Source of the DNA: Euphorbia lathyris
Taxonomy: Eukaryota; Streptophyta; Magnoliopsida; Malpighiales; Euphorbiaceae
Length of the DNA stretch: 64,000 bases
Direction: 5' to 3'
NCBI RefSeq assembly: GCF_963576675.1
Contig: NC_088911.1
Location: forward strand, 86,519,256-86,583,255
The notes below the pieces were generated by a model that saw nothing but the letters and a program-made list of their open reading frames with translations, was not told where the DNA came from and made no database searches. How positions within the stretch are numbered: position 1 is the stretch's first letter; every line of letters starts with the position of its first letter. Below are positions 53,130 through 64,000 of this stretch, in pieces. A program made the position numbers and the translations under genes.

Positions 53130-54788
53130 TGATAGGGGTCAAAAACCCCTATCTTTGGGTACGGTTTTAGGACGGGTTTTAGCGTTATTTTGTTAATAAG
53201 CGAGCAATTCTCGCATTTAAATGCTTTTGTGTGAGTTAGTTAGAAATTAGAAACGTTTTATTTACTTTTCGTTGTTTAGGCTCGTTTTATGATCAATTTA
53301 GGCAAATACGGCCAAAATGGCATGCATATTATAATTCCGTTATCTTTTGAAGCTAATTGATCCGTCAAAAGTCGCACCAAACGAAGCGTTTGCTCAAATA
53401 AGCGATTGGCGGGTCAATTTAGCCCTTGGACTAATGTTGTTTGGAGTTTATGTGCGTGTGCAGGTTAAAACATGATCAATTTCAGGCAAAAATCATGTCT
53501 CGGGGACCCCCGGCAGTCGCTCGGCGAATTGAGCATCGGCGCGCAGCCCGGGCGCTGCTCGGCGAGCAGCCCAGGCACTGCCCAGGCACTGTGCCTGCTC
53601 GCCGAGCAGGCTGTGCCTGCTCGCCGAGCAGGCCGCCAGGCGCCTGCTCGGCGAGCAGGGGGCTGCTCATCGCGAGTAGCCCTGCTCGCCGAGCAGCTCG
53701 CCCTGCTCGACGAGCAGACCTGCGGGAATTGGTCAAAAAGACCAATTTCACCCCCATGATGCCACGATGGACCCCACGACTTCCTACATCAATAAGTACA
53801 CGAATTAGGTCAAGAAAAGGGCCCGAGCCGCGTCTATAAATAGAGTTTTTCCAATGTAAATTAGATATCTTTTTCCTTTGTAATTTACTTAGCTTTTCAC
53901 CTTGAGAAATCCTCTCCACCTCCTCCATATCCTTCAAACCTCCATTGAAGACACCTCCGAAGCTCCATTCACCGAGGATTACTCAAGCTTCATCCTTAAG
54001 TCCTAGAAAGACGCCTGCATTGGTAGACAGGTTCCCTGAAAGGGATTTTTCTTCTTTTACATTCTGTCTAGCCTCTGATACATGCTATGAATTCTAGGTT
54101 TATTGTAACTTCGTGACAATGTTTCCATCTTTGATATATATTATAGTTCTTGTTTATTCAATTGTTTTGATGTTTTAATCTTTGTCTTACGCTTTGTCTG
54201 ATTGGTTTAACTCATTCGATAATCCCAAAATTAGGTTGGCACATATTGCGAGCTGAATCTGACCTAGTCAGTGCCTATAGGATTGACAACCCTATAGAAG
54301 ATTAAGCCCAAATTACTGAGCCTTAGAGCTAGTTTCGGCCTTACAAGAGAATCACGAACTAGGGACTTTAGGAGGATAGGTCGGGTTAATCGCCTTGGAC
54401 ACAAGTGACTTAGTTTCAATTCAATTGTTTAAACATTCTATTTTCATTATCATCGTATCCCTCCATGTTCATTCGGTTAATTGCATTGGTAAAAGATCAA
54501 TTAGGGGTAGAGTAACTTAGTTAGGCGTAGAATAACTTAGCTAGAATTAGATAACTTAGTTAGAATTAGATAACTTAGCTAGGATTAGTATAATTCAACC
54601 TAGGAGTAGATTAATATAAACAAACCAACTCAAAACCCCCTAAGGCTAGATAACATCCGAGATCGAGTAGCTCGGTACTTGCAGAAATAAATCCTGTGGA
54701 CGATAACCTGGACTTAAACCAGAAATTTATTACTTGATAACGACGGGGTACACTTATCCCTTAGTGAGTCTTCACCGAGGACGCATCA
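53130..54788 (+). repeat. Full-length LTR of the non-autonomous element, solo in form
   Basis: It starts TGATAGGGGTCAAAAACCCC and ends GAGGACGCATCA, flanked by AGGCT at 53125-53129 and 54789-54793, so taken alone it is a perfect solo LTR of 1659 bp. It resembles the 5' LTR at 39561 more than the partial 3' LTR at 43989 (for example GTTTTAGCG against GTTTTAGCA). TATAAATAG is at 53835-53843. Confidence 0.9.
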
Positions 54789-55949
54789 AGGCTCAGCTCA
54801 CCTCTTGAGGTTTTCCGCTGACCTAGGTCCATCCTGACCTTGTTGAATTTGAAGCTTTGTTCCTCTGGACACAAATTTAAGCTTCTTTGGTGGAGAAACA
54901 ACGTCTCTATAGGGGCTTTGAACATCTTTCCTCTTTCTTTCCTTCTTTCCTTCTTTCCTTTACGGGTCTGCATCCCATCGGTTTCTTGGACAGCGACTGC
55001 TTTCCCTTTCTTAGGCACAATTGGTTGATCGTAGAATAGACCAAACAGTGCAGCTGCAGTTATCTCTGTGCCCCAAGTGTGGATTTCCTCAACCAAGCTC
55101 ACCTTGTGATCTTTAAGGATTCTGGTAATTATGGAGCTTAACCTAAGGGTTCCAGTACTTCTTTGAAACCCACCGATTATGAAGACATGCATGTTTATCG
55201 GCGTGTAGGTCAGCATGTGCCAGATGAAGCATTGCTCAAAGTTTGTTGCTGAGTTGGTGCAGTTGATCTTGGGGAAGATGAAATTGGTCAGTATGTAATG
55301 GGCCATCTTCTGATGCTGACCCATGGAGGTACTCGAAATCTCCCCTACATGACCAGGAGGTTTACAGAACTCAACAGAGTAGTTGGTTTTTTTCTTGGTC
55401 ACCAGATTTACGAAGTATTGCTCCTTCGTTCTTCAGCTTGAGTAGTGAGGCAAGATAAGCGGGGTTGATAAAGATATCCTTCCCTCGAACCTGGGTGACC
55501 ATGTAGTCCCGATTATCATCCGCGACTTTTAGGTTAGCATAGAATTCCTTAACTAACTCTGGATAGGTAGCGTCGCGAACTGAGAACAGCTCTGTCCAGC
55601 CGTTGTTTTTGATCCACTCACAAAAGGGTTGCTCAGCTTCCACAAAACCCTTTGAAAACCATCTAGAGTGGTCAACTTTACACCCCCTCACACTTTCGTA
55701 AACCTTAGAGTAGGTGCATTCAACGGGTTTCTTTGCCTTATCTTGCTTTTGCTTTCCTCTCGAAGAGGCGGCTTGGTCAGCCTGGGTTTTCGTCCTTGGG
55801 GTAGTGACCTTTGAATGGTCACGCTGACTTGGTTCTTGAGACTTAGTGGGAGTCTCTCTATGTTCCTGCTGAGCAAGGATTTGAGGGTTTTCATCGGAGC
55901 GATTATCGGTGTAACCGGCACTGGAGACATTCTGAGAATCTTTTGTCAT
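54789..55949 (-). pseudogene. SIRE-A third ORF (envelope-like/plant transposon protein), N-terminal part
   Basis: Frame 55949-55371 starts MTKDSQNVSSAGYTDNRSDE, has a Lys/Gln-rich lead and then EQPFCEWIKNNGWTELFSVR and RGKDIFINPAYLASLL. A frameshift near 55390 leads into frame 55402-54789 with GEISSTSMGQHQKMAHYILT, NMHVFIIGGFQRSTGTLRLS and a basic RKGKKERRKERGK stretch. The LTR at 54788 cuts it off; the continuation is at 39560-37691. The same domain order occurs in SIRE-B. Function in sireviruses is unknown. Confidence 0.8.
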
Positions 55950-56376
55950 GATTCTTAGAGAGTTTGAGAAGTTTGGGAGTTAGAGTATTTGAATACCAGA
56001 GATTTCTAAGCTTAAAGAGATAAAAGTGGGAAATCATCCACTATTTATAGAGGTGTCGAATTGATCCTAAACGTTGAGGTGGCCGTTTGACCTCGAGATA
56101 CTCAATCGACAAATATTCTGGCATTTATGACACATTCGGCGCATGTGTTTTCTAATTATTGCGCTTACGTCATCCTAGGTGGCTATTTAATTCGCGTGTT
56201 TTGCATTAAATTTTGCAACGGATTTTTACTCAGTGTTAAGGATTTCAAACGTTTAAAGTTCTGAGCAGTCAGTGTTACGCAAGGAATAATTCGTATGCTT
56301 AGTAGCTCAGCTTAAGATAAACACTCAGCATGTAAATTCACTCAGCATGCATATATCACATATTATACTTGGAATT

Positions 56377-59300
56377 TTACTGAAGAGGATTAAACATACC
56401 AATGGCTTCTCTAAGTATGTTGAATTGCTCACGAGCCAGTGGCTTTGTGAAGATATCAGCAAGCTGCTCATCCATTGGGACATAGGTCAGCTTGATCTCT
56501 CCCTTAAGTACATGATCTCTGATGAAGTGATGTCTTATGCTGACATGCTTTATCCTACTGTGCTAGATTGAGTTCTTTGATAAGTCAATGGCACTTTTGT
56601 TGTCACATTTGACTTCAATTGTTTTAGTCTGAACGCCATAATCTTCAAGCTGTTGCTTAATCCATAGGACTTGAGCAACACAGCTTCCAGCAGCAATGTA
56701 CTCAGCTTCAGTGGTTGATAGGGCTACTGACGCCTGCTTCTTGCTGAACCAGGACACAAGACAGCTCCCAAGGAAGTGGCATCCTCCTGAGGTGCTTTTT
56801 CGTTCAAGCTTGTCTCGTCTGTAGTCAGCATCAGTGTATCCAATGAGTGTGAAATCATGAGTATTGGGATACCACAAACCTGCAGTCACTGAGCCTTGCA
56901 AATATCTAAGGATTCTTTTTACAACTATGTAATGAGATTCCTTAGGGTTAGATTGATATCTAGCATAATAACATGCTGAGAACTGAATGTCTGGCCAACT
57001 AGCAGTTAAGTAAAGTAGAGAACCAATCATACCTCTGTACAATCTGCTGTCTACTGACTTACCATTTTCATCAGCGCAGAGGACAGTGTCAGTGCCCATA
57101 GGGGTAGATATTGACTTGCAATTCTCAAGTTTATACTTCTTCAATATCTCCTTAGCATACTTAGTTTGATTGATGAAGATGCTATTTTTCCCTTGTTTGA
57201 TTTGAAGTCCAAGGAAGAAGTTGAGTTCTCCCATCATTGACATCTCGAACTCAGTCTGCATCTTCTTACTAAACTCCTTGCACATTGACACGTTAGTGGC
57301 ACCAAAAATAATGTCATCAACATATATCTGAGCCAGTAGGATATCTTTACCCTTCATCTTAATGAATAAGGTTGTATCAGCTTTACCTCTGACATAATTT
57401 CTAGTCAGCAGGAAACTGGTCAGCCTCTCATACCAAGCACGTGGTGCTTGCTTGAGACTATACAGAGCCTTTTTGAGCTTATAAACGTGGTTTGGGAACT
57501 TAGGATCCTCAAACCCTGGAGGCTGATTAACATAGACTTCCTCGTTTATAACTCCATTAAGAAATACACTCTTAACATCCATTTGAAACAATTTAAAGTT
57601 CATATAACTTGCATATGCACATAAAATTCTTATAGCTTCTAGCCTTACCACTGGGGCGAAGGTCTCACCGTAGTCAATACCTTCTTGCTGACTGTAGCTC
57701 TGAGCTACAAGTCTTGCTTTGTTTCTGACCACGTTCCCTTGTTCAACTAGCTTGTTGCGGAAGACCCATCTTATTCCTATGGTCTTCTGGCTTCTTGGTT
57801 TTGGCACTAAGTCCCATACTTCATTTCTTTTGAACTGATCAAGTTCTTCTTGCATTGCATTCATCTAGAACTCATCGTACTCAGCTTCAGCGAAGTTCTT
57901 TGGTTCCTGAATTGAGACGAATGCTACGTTGCTGAGGTATCTCCTGAGTTGATTTCTTATCATCAGGGTGTTTTCAGCAGCATCAAGAATGACACTTTCT
58001 GAGTGTCCTCTTAGTATTCTGATCTCTTTTGGAATATTGATGTCTTGAGCTGGTTGTGTTTCAACAATCTCTGCAGGTGTAGATTGGTCAGTGAAAACAA
58101 TTTGAGTTTCGCTTTTACCTTTGGTCAGCCGTTGAGGTAGTGACTCAGCGGCTGTTTCTTGGTCAGCGGTTGCTGAGTATGGATCATCCTCAGTCAGCTG
58201 CTTATCTTTTCCTACAGGGTTAGTTTCATCGAACTCAACGTGTATTGACTCTTCTAGGACTTGAGTTCGTTTATTGAAAATTATGTATGCTTTGCTGTTT
58301 GTTGAGTAGCCTAAAAAGATAGCTTCATCAGCTTTTGAGTCAAACTTAGCTAGGCTGTCTTTTGTATTTAGAATAAAACATTTGCAACCAAAGGCACGAA
58401 AGTATCCAATGTTGGGCTTTCGTCCTTTCCAAAGTTCGTAGGGAGTCTTCTTTAATATGGGTCTAACTAGAGCCCTATTAAGTATGTAGCACGCTGTGTT
58501 GACAGCTTCTCCCCAAAAGTACTTTGGAAGCCTATGCTCACTCAGCATTGTCCTGGCTATTTCAACCAAGGTTCTGTTTTTCCTTTCAACAACCCTATTT
58601 TGTTGAGGCGTTCTAGGAGCAGAAAAGTTATGGTCAATGCCGTTGGCTTCACAGAATTCAACAAACTGTTGGTTCTTGAATTCTCCACCATTATCACTTC
58701 GGATTTGAGCTAACTTAAGGTCTTTATCATTTTCAAGTTTTCTTACTAAAGTTGAAAACGTCTCAAAGGTTTCATCCTTGCTACTCAGCAAGATGATCCA
58801 AGTGTACCGAGAAAAGTCATCTACAATGACCAAGGAAAATCTTCTACCACCCAAGCTCAGCTGCTGGACTGGACCGAAGAGATCCAAGTGTACCAACTCT
58901 AATGGACGCTTAGTTGAGACAATGATTTTACTATGAAAAGATTGTTTGGTTTGTTTTCCAGCTTGACAAACGTGGCATAATTGATCTTTTTCAAACTTAA
59001 GTTCTGGTAGTCCCTCAACTAATTGCTTTCTTGCTAATTTGGCCAGAAGGTCCAGACTTACATGACCAAGTCTCCTGTGCCATAGCCAGGAATTTTCTTC
59101 CTTTGACACTAAGCATACAGTTTTTGAAAATTTCTTTTCTAAGTTCAGTATAAAGACATTATCAATACGAGGGGCAGTTAAAATCAACTCATTTGTTTTA
59201 CCCTCGAATATTTTACATCCAGTGTTATCAAATATAACTTTTCTCCCATTGTCACATAGTTGAGCTACGCTGAGTAAGTTATATTTGAGTCCGCTGACTA

Positions 59301-59505
59301 GGGAGACTGACTCAATCGTAGGATTACCACCAACGGTTCCTGACCCTACTATCTTACCCTTTTTGTTGTCTCCAAAACTTACACTTCCACCTCGTTTACG
59401 CACAAATGTGATGAACTGAGTTTCATCACCAGTCATATGCCTCAAGCATGCGCTGTCAATGTACCACATCTTTGACTTCTCAGCACACCTCAGGCTTCCC
59501 TGCAA
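56377..59505 (-). pseudogene. SIRE-A pol: protease, integrase, reverse transcriptase, RNase H
   Basis: A long minus-strand frame 59505-57865 holds protease (WYIDSACLRHMTGD), integrase zinc region (HRRLGHVSLDL ... CHVCQAGKQ) and core (LDLFGP, DNGGEF, NRVVERKNR) and the linker; after a single TAG in place of Trp ([15 protein letters not shown]) frame 57864-56563 gives reverse transcriptase ([22 protein letters not shown]) and RNase H ([20 protein letters not shown]). A TAG after DLSKNSI again precedes about 60 further in-frame codons down to 56377. The protease triad reads DSA where DSG is classical, as in SIRE-B. The first codon is TTG where SIRE-B has ATG. Otherwise remarkably whole. Confidence 0.93.
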
Positions 59506-59510
59506 TATAT

Positions 59511-61253
59511 CTAGTTATCTTTAGGTACCCAAGTTTTTTTGGGTCCTTCTTTGTTAGGCTCAGCAGGTAAAGCATCATATTTCATCTTATGCCGACACAC
59601 TTGGACACTATGTCCATTTTTCCCACAGAAGTCACAGCTGACCTTCCGTTTAGGATATCTCACTGATTGGTCAGCACCCTAGTGCTGAGCGTGCCAGCAC
59701 ACCTTTGTGGTGTGTCCTTTCTTCCCACAGAAGTCATACTGGACATTCCGCTGAGGATTCCATCTCTGCTGACTAGTACTTTGGTATTGAGTGTTCAGAG
59801 GAATATTTCTTTTATTCGGAACCTTGAGTTGGTTCTGAATAGATGTGACATTCTTTTTCAGTTTCTTAGAATCTGATTGGACTTCGGAGATAAACTTTTG
59901 CATAATTTCTACGTTACTATGCAAAGTTGAGTTGTCTTGGAGAAGATATCGAAGGCCACTCAGTTTGACCTCTTTAATCTCGTCACATCGCCTGCTGAGT
60001 GCTCTAACCTTCTTGTTACACTTTTTGACAAGTGTGTAGAGGTCACTCAGGGCATTTATCATTTTATTTCTGAGCAAGAGTAGTGATATTACCTCAGTTG
60101 AGTGTGCCTCATCGTCAGATGCAACGGAGGGTTCAGCATGCTCAGAAACACAAGGCTCAGCAAGCTCATCTGCCATGAAGCAGATCTTTGCTGACACAGT
60201 GGCATCGTCTCCTGATGATGATGACTCATCACTATCGCTCCAGGTTGCCACCATTGCCTTCTTGCTGTTCTTATTTTCCTTCCTTAAGGTAGGACAGCTT
60301 GATTTGATATGGCCAGTTTGATGACATTCAAAGCATGTGACTGGCTTTGAACTATCCTTCTTGTACTTGCTGTCGCTGGACTCAGCTTTGTACTTATCAA
60401 ACTTCTTGTAAGGCTTCTTTGAATACTTGTCATTCTTTCTGAACAGCCTTTTCATTTTTCTAGTGAACATGGCCATCTTTTCATCGTCTGTTGAGCTCCC
60501 GTCAGTAGAGTCAGCTTTCATGACAAGAGACTTTTGCTTCTTGTCTTCAGACTTCTCCTTCACCTCAAAGTTCTTCATCGAGATTTCATGGGTCAACATC
60601 GAGCCAATGAGTTCATCATACTTGTAGGTGGTTAAGTCTTGAGCTTCCTCAATAGCAGTTTTCTTGGCTTGCCAGCTTTTAGGAAGACTCCTCAGTATCT
60701 TCTTGACTTGCTCTTCCTCAGTAAAGATCTTGCCAAGTCTCTTGAGCTCGTTGATAATGTTTGTGAACCTTACGTTCATCTCAGAGATTCCTTCATCATC
60801 ATTCATTTCAAACAGCTCGTACAACCTCATGTGCTGGTTCACCTTGGACTCCTTAACTTTGTTAGTTCCTTCGTAGGTGACCTCCAGTTTCTTCCAGATC
60901 TCTTACGCTGACTCACAACCTGAAATTTTGTTGTACTCTGCAGCATCTAACGCACAGTGAAGCATGTTTATAGCCGAAGCATGATTTTGTAGCTTCTTGA
61001 GATCATCCTCTGTCCATTTAGTCTCATCTTTAACAACTGTTTGGCCGTCAATAGTTTCAACAGGAACAAATGGGCATTGGACTATAGAAAGCGATGCACT
61101 CATATTTGTTGCCTGAATGAAATTTTTCATTCTGTTCTTCCAAAAGGTATAGTTAGACCCGAAGAACAGAGGAGGCCGAGTAATGGACAGTCCCTCAGGT
61201 AAAATCTGAATTGTCTGATTTCTTGGGAGGAAAAAAGTGTTGTTCTCAGCCAT
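59511..61253 (-). pseudogene. SIRE-A gag with multiple zinc knuckles
   Basis: The frame starts MAENNTFFLPRNQTIQILPE at 61253 and continues as a UBN2-type copia Gag (SNYTFWKNRMKNFIQA). A TAA at about 60902 interrupts it after GCESA; frame 60842-59679 carries on with the Gag core, a knuckle CFECHQTGHIKSSC and a coiled-coil-like stretch. The second knuckle has tyrosine in place of its first cysteine (YDFCGKKGHTTKVC); a TAG in place of Trp follows QH, and a third knuckle CDFCGKNGHSVQVC precedes the stop at 59511. Pol follows in a different frame. Confidence 0.9.
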
Positions 61254-61301
61254 TGTGGGGATCAGCTCAAGATAGTTATATCTTGCTCAGTGAGCTGTTA
61301 A

Positions 61302-61313
61302 GCTCTGATACCA
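61302..61313 (-). promoter_or_regulatory. SIRE-A primer-binding site
   Basis: GCTCTGATACCA is the complement of the initiator-methionine tRNA primer site and lies 2 bases left of the LTR at 61316. It fixes the right-hand LTR as the 5' LTR and the element as minus strand. Confidence 0.9.
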
Positions 61314-61315
61314 CT

Positions 61316-62652
61316 TGTTGGTCCCTTATAACGTAACAAGTTTAGTTCCAAGGGGGGAGATATGAACTATTTAAAATTTTGTCCGTTAAGGCTGACTTCT
61401 TTTCTAAAGAAAAGGTTTACACAGCGGCGCTAAGCAGTTTTAAGACACAAGCTTAGTCAACTTGTGACTAAGTCTGTTTCTTTCCTTGAGTCAGGAGATA
61501 GCACTTAGAGTCTATTCCTGAACTCAGCTTCTTAGAGCACTCAACTCAGCGTGAGTTCGTTACTTAGTCAGTTTTATAGCAAGAAATATATAATGGAGTT
61601 TAAGGGATAGAAATATGTTACTCAGCAGACATATCCTGGTTCGGCCTCTCCGCCTACGTCCAGTCCCCGGAACTCGTCCGAGCTTTTTAAATTCTCTACT
61701 GAGCTCTTTAAAGGTAGAACACGAAACCTTTTACAATAGAAGCTGAGTATACAAGAGTACCTTCCTCTATACCTCTATTCACTCCTATATCTACCGTTGA
61801 GTACTATAACCGAGTACTCAGCCTCTCCTTTCTATTCTTCTAGAAATGATAAAGTGTTTGTCCTAAACAACAATTGCTAAGACACTTTAGATGATTGAAA
61901 ATCACTCTAGACTTTTACACAATAATTGGAAATTGGTGTAAGGCTTTTTACTTTGCTTTTCTCACAGAACTTCGTGTATGAATTTGGTCAGCGTTTCGAC
62001 TAATTGAAGATCTGCATCGAATGAAGCAAATGAGAGGCCTATTTACAGTGACACTTGAGGCACCGGTAATTTCGAATTTCGAAATAACCGTTGGAGGCAA
62101 ACGGCTTCCTGTCGTTGTCACTCAGTACGCGCTCAGTGTCGTTGGCCAATGAGATTCTTGCATTTTCTGTCCACGGCAGTGCTCGGCAGCTTTTCGTCCG
62201 GTAAACAGAATGTTTCGACATATTTGGCAAAGTCTTCCAGACAGCTTCCTGCGCCTTTTGAACTTTACCCAAAGTAGAAATACTTTGTCTAGAAGTTGGT
62301 TCTTGTCTGCCGCTGTCTTGTACTTCTTGCCGTTCCACTCAGCAGCTTCATCTTGAAGCAATTGAGAGAAGGCTTCTCGATCCTTCTTCAGGCTGAGCTT
62401 GTGCTTTATACAAAACGACTGCGTTTTGAAATCTTGGGCCGTGAGGTCTTGATGTGTTGACTTGGGCTTAACTTCCACTTATGGGCTTTTCGACTTTATA
62501 TCTTAATGTCTTATGAATCAATAAACTCAGCATTGAACAAACACATTAGTATGAATAAATCAAAGCATTTAAATTTAATGTGTTAGAATATTTTTTACCA
62601 ATTACATAAATAATTTTGTCAAATCAAAATCATGTGGAAAGGTGTTTCAACA
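61316..62652 (-). repeat. SIRE-A 5' LTR
   Basis: It starts TGTTGGTCCCTTATAACG and ends GGTGTTTCAACA. It aligns end to end with 35828-37165 with scattered differences. On the minus strand the TATA box position reads TGTAAATAG (complement of 62039-62047) while the 3' LTR has TATAAATAG, so the promoter LTR has a damaged TATA. Frames at 62039-62478 are LTR sequence. Confidence 0.92.
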
Positions 62653-63110
62653 GTTGTATCAAGGGTTTTCTTTACTGAAATGCTGTTTCGACCGTAATGC
62701 AAGAAAGAACCAACCTTAGGGACGCTTATGGTTGTAGTAAGTCTTAGAATCTGAAGAACACACGAGAGTTGACTTAAGTAAGCATTAAAGCAGAGACCTT
62801 TACTTCACTTTACGTCATTCATGAATAAATAGGATCTTTAGGGAATTAAAGTAGCTTGTTCCGATGTGCCCAACCTGTTCTACCTTTTATCATTTATCTA
62901 GAAATCGTTTTTATCCGTTTACTCACTGACTTTTCACAGTTTCACAATATCTCTCATTATAAAGAATTCACATACCACGAACACCCTGTTCTACAAGGTT
63001 TTTTCTAGTAAAATTTGGTCTTCAATCCTTGTGGAGACGATACTCTATTTATCACTTTATTACTTGTTTCTAGTTCACTTGCTAGAGTCTGTTTAAAGGA
63101 CAACACTACC

Positions 63111-64000
63111 AATATACACTAGTAAGGGAGAGCACTCTACTCACATTAACTGTTACTCCCATGTCATGGTGGGAGCATGAGCCACAAAGAGCCAGCTAAT
63201 TAAGTTGTTCTCCACCACTTTAACCGACGGTGCATTACTCTGGCACAACAATCTCACAGAGGAGGTTCAGAATAATTGGAAGCTCCTATCTGGGGCTTTC
63301 CTCGACAATTACGGGTATCACACCCAGATTAAAGTCAGGATGAATAAGAGATGGTAAAATAAAAGCATAATGAGTCTTTCAAAGATTACTTCAACAGGTG
63401 GATGTACAAGGAGTTGCTTCTTAAAAGCAAGCTCGATAAGGAAGACATGGTCATTAAACTATTAGAAGGTGCCCTTCCTGCCTTTGGGAACGCAGTGAAA
63501 TATTGTAATCTTGAATCCTATAATGAAGCTTACTGAATGGCTCTTCGGGTGGAAAAGTTTGAAGCATCTCACTCCTCCATATCAGATGGGTATTATGGTC
63601 GAAATTACAAGCAAGTTAACATACCCACCGATTTTAATAACACTATAGATTCTAAATCCGATAACGAGGTTACTGCCCCCATAAAAATGGTAGATATAGC
63701 AACTGTGACTGAGAAGTGGAACCAATATGTGAATGGTCAAGATCTTAGCCATGGGGGGTTACATTAAGTTCTTTATATAGGGAGCTTAAGAAAGCATGTC
63801 TTCTTGACTCACTTAATCCACTTATGAAGTTCCCACCGGGCTCAGACATCACAACTTCTGCTTCTACCATCAGATATTGGGTCATCACACCAATAATTGC
63901 ATAAAATTGGAGCAGGATATTAAGAAACTTATTGATAGTAGGAAGAACACGGATCCTTCAAAGCAATCAATGAAGGATTGGAAGAATGGCCTACAGACCT
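63111..64000 (+). pseudogene. Ty3/gypsy-type gag, C-terminal part (outermost element)
   Basis: After the CTACC duplication the plus strand encodes the Gag core (FSTTLTDGALLWHNNLTEEV, NNWKLLSGAFLDNYGYHTQI), then in another frame SFKDYFNRWMYKELLLKSK and MALRVEKFEASH (63537-63767), and near 63860-63920 a C-x2-H-x4-H-x4-C knuckle (CFYHQILGHHTNNC) followed by IKLEQDIKKLIDSR. Stops and frame changes occur at about 63355, 63535 and 63765. The element continues past the window. It is the continuation of 34608-35014. Confidence 0.8.

Larger units (their letters stand above)
39561..54788 (+). mobile_element. Non-autonomous gypsy-type LTR element (LARD-like), TSD AGGCT, disrupted
   Basis: The 5' LTR (39561-41208), tRNA-Asp-type primer site, about 2.8 kb of internal DNA without pol, and the beginning of the 3' LTR (43989-44404) are in order on the plus strand. 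AGGCT lies left of the 5' LTR (39556-39560) and right of the LTR that ends at 54788 (54789-54793), both within the SIRE-A third ORF. The interior lacks protease, RT and integrase, so it depends on a relative. The SIRE-B copy and a rearranged block lie between 44405 and 53129. Confidence 0.8.
35828..62652 (-). mobile_element. SIRE-A: complete SIRE-type (Sirevirus) Ty1/copia element, TSD GTTGT
   Basis: Two LTRs of 1338 and 1337 bp (35828-37165 and 61316-62652) bracket, on the minus strand, gag, pol in copia order (protease, integrase, reverse transcriptase, RNase H) and a third ORF. GTTGT flanks the element (35823-35827, 62653-62657). A third ORF downstream of pol and a gag with several zinc knuckles define the SIRE/Maximus lineage of plant copia elements. 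Its own sequence is 62652-54789 plus 39560-35828; the rest is later insertions. Nonsense codons and frameshifts in gag, pol and ORF3 make it non-autonomous now, but LTR similarity and few breaks suggest a fairly recent insertion. Confidence 0.92.
35015..63105 (+). mobile_element. Solo gypsy-type LTR, split by SIRE-A (pieces 35015-35827 and 62658-63105)
   Basis: It starts TGTTAGGCATGAATTTGAC and ends GTTTAAAGGACAACA. CTACC flanks it at 35010-35014 and 63106-63110. Removing SIRE-A and one GTTGT copy leaves about 1.26 kb, with a 3' portion (TCCTTGTGGAGACGATACTC) typical of plant gypsy-type LTRs. No internal region of its own is left, so it is a solo LTR inserted in the outer gag. The minus-strand frame 35294-35503 is LTR sequence. 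Confidence 0.85.

Overview
The window is nuclear DNA of a flowering plant, most probably a eudicot. It is AT-rich, has a spliced NAC-family gene carrying a miR164 target site, and is otherwise filled with plant-type LTR retrotransposons, L1-like LINE remnants and short inverted-repeat DNA elements. I see no tRNA or rRNA gene, no bacterial operon and no CRISPR array. The species cannot be named from the sequence alone.

Left third (1-20 kb): a Ty1/copia long terminal repeat at the very edge (its body lies outside the window), a LINE ORF1 relic, and a Mutator-like element of about 2 kb net (4221-9885) that has been split by a solo Ty3/gypsy-type LTR and by a 5'-truncated LINE. A second LINE follows on the opposite strand, split by a solo copia LTR, then several foldback elements with 9-10 bp target duplications.

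Middle (20-34 kb): the only convincing functional gene, a NAM/CUC2-type NAC transcription factor on the minus strand (three exons, 333 codons, miR164 site in exon 3, a SINE-like scrap in intron 2). Its upstream region is pyrimidine-rich and, about 1.1 kb from the start codon, holds an 823-bp foldback. Further along are related inverted-repeat elements, one carrying a probable plastid DNA insert, a LINE 3' end, a 271-bp element with a perfect target duplication, and a 1.45-kb foldback containing about 139 uninterrupted AAG units.

Right half (34.6-64 kb): one nested retrotransposon tower, read from matching 5-bp target duplications. An old Ty3/gypsy gag (34608-35014 continuing at 63111) holds a solo LTR (35015-63105, TSD CTACC). 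That LTR holds a complete SIRE-type copia element (SIRE-A, 35828-62652, TSD GTTGT, minus strand). The third ORF of SIRE-A holds a non-autonomous gypsy-type element (39561-54788, TSD AGGCT), and the 3' LTR of that element holds a second, truncated SIRE copy (SIRE-B, 44405-52329). An abrupt junction at 52329/52331 returns to SIRE-A sequence, so a block of about 2.45 kb is present twice (38763-41208 and 52331-54788). No gene in this half looks functional: gag, pol and the third ORF of both SIRE copies carry stops, frameshifts or deletions, although the reverse transcriptase YVDD box is intact in both.

Nothing here amounts to a clearly new biological system. The most rewarding items are the nested tower with its rearrangement junction, the miR164-regulated NAM/CUC2 gene with its mobile-element surroundings, the composite Mutator-like element, the long AAG tract and the GC-rich palindrome array in the non-autonomous LTR.
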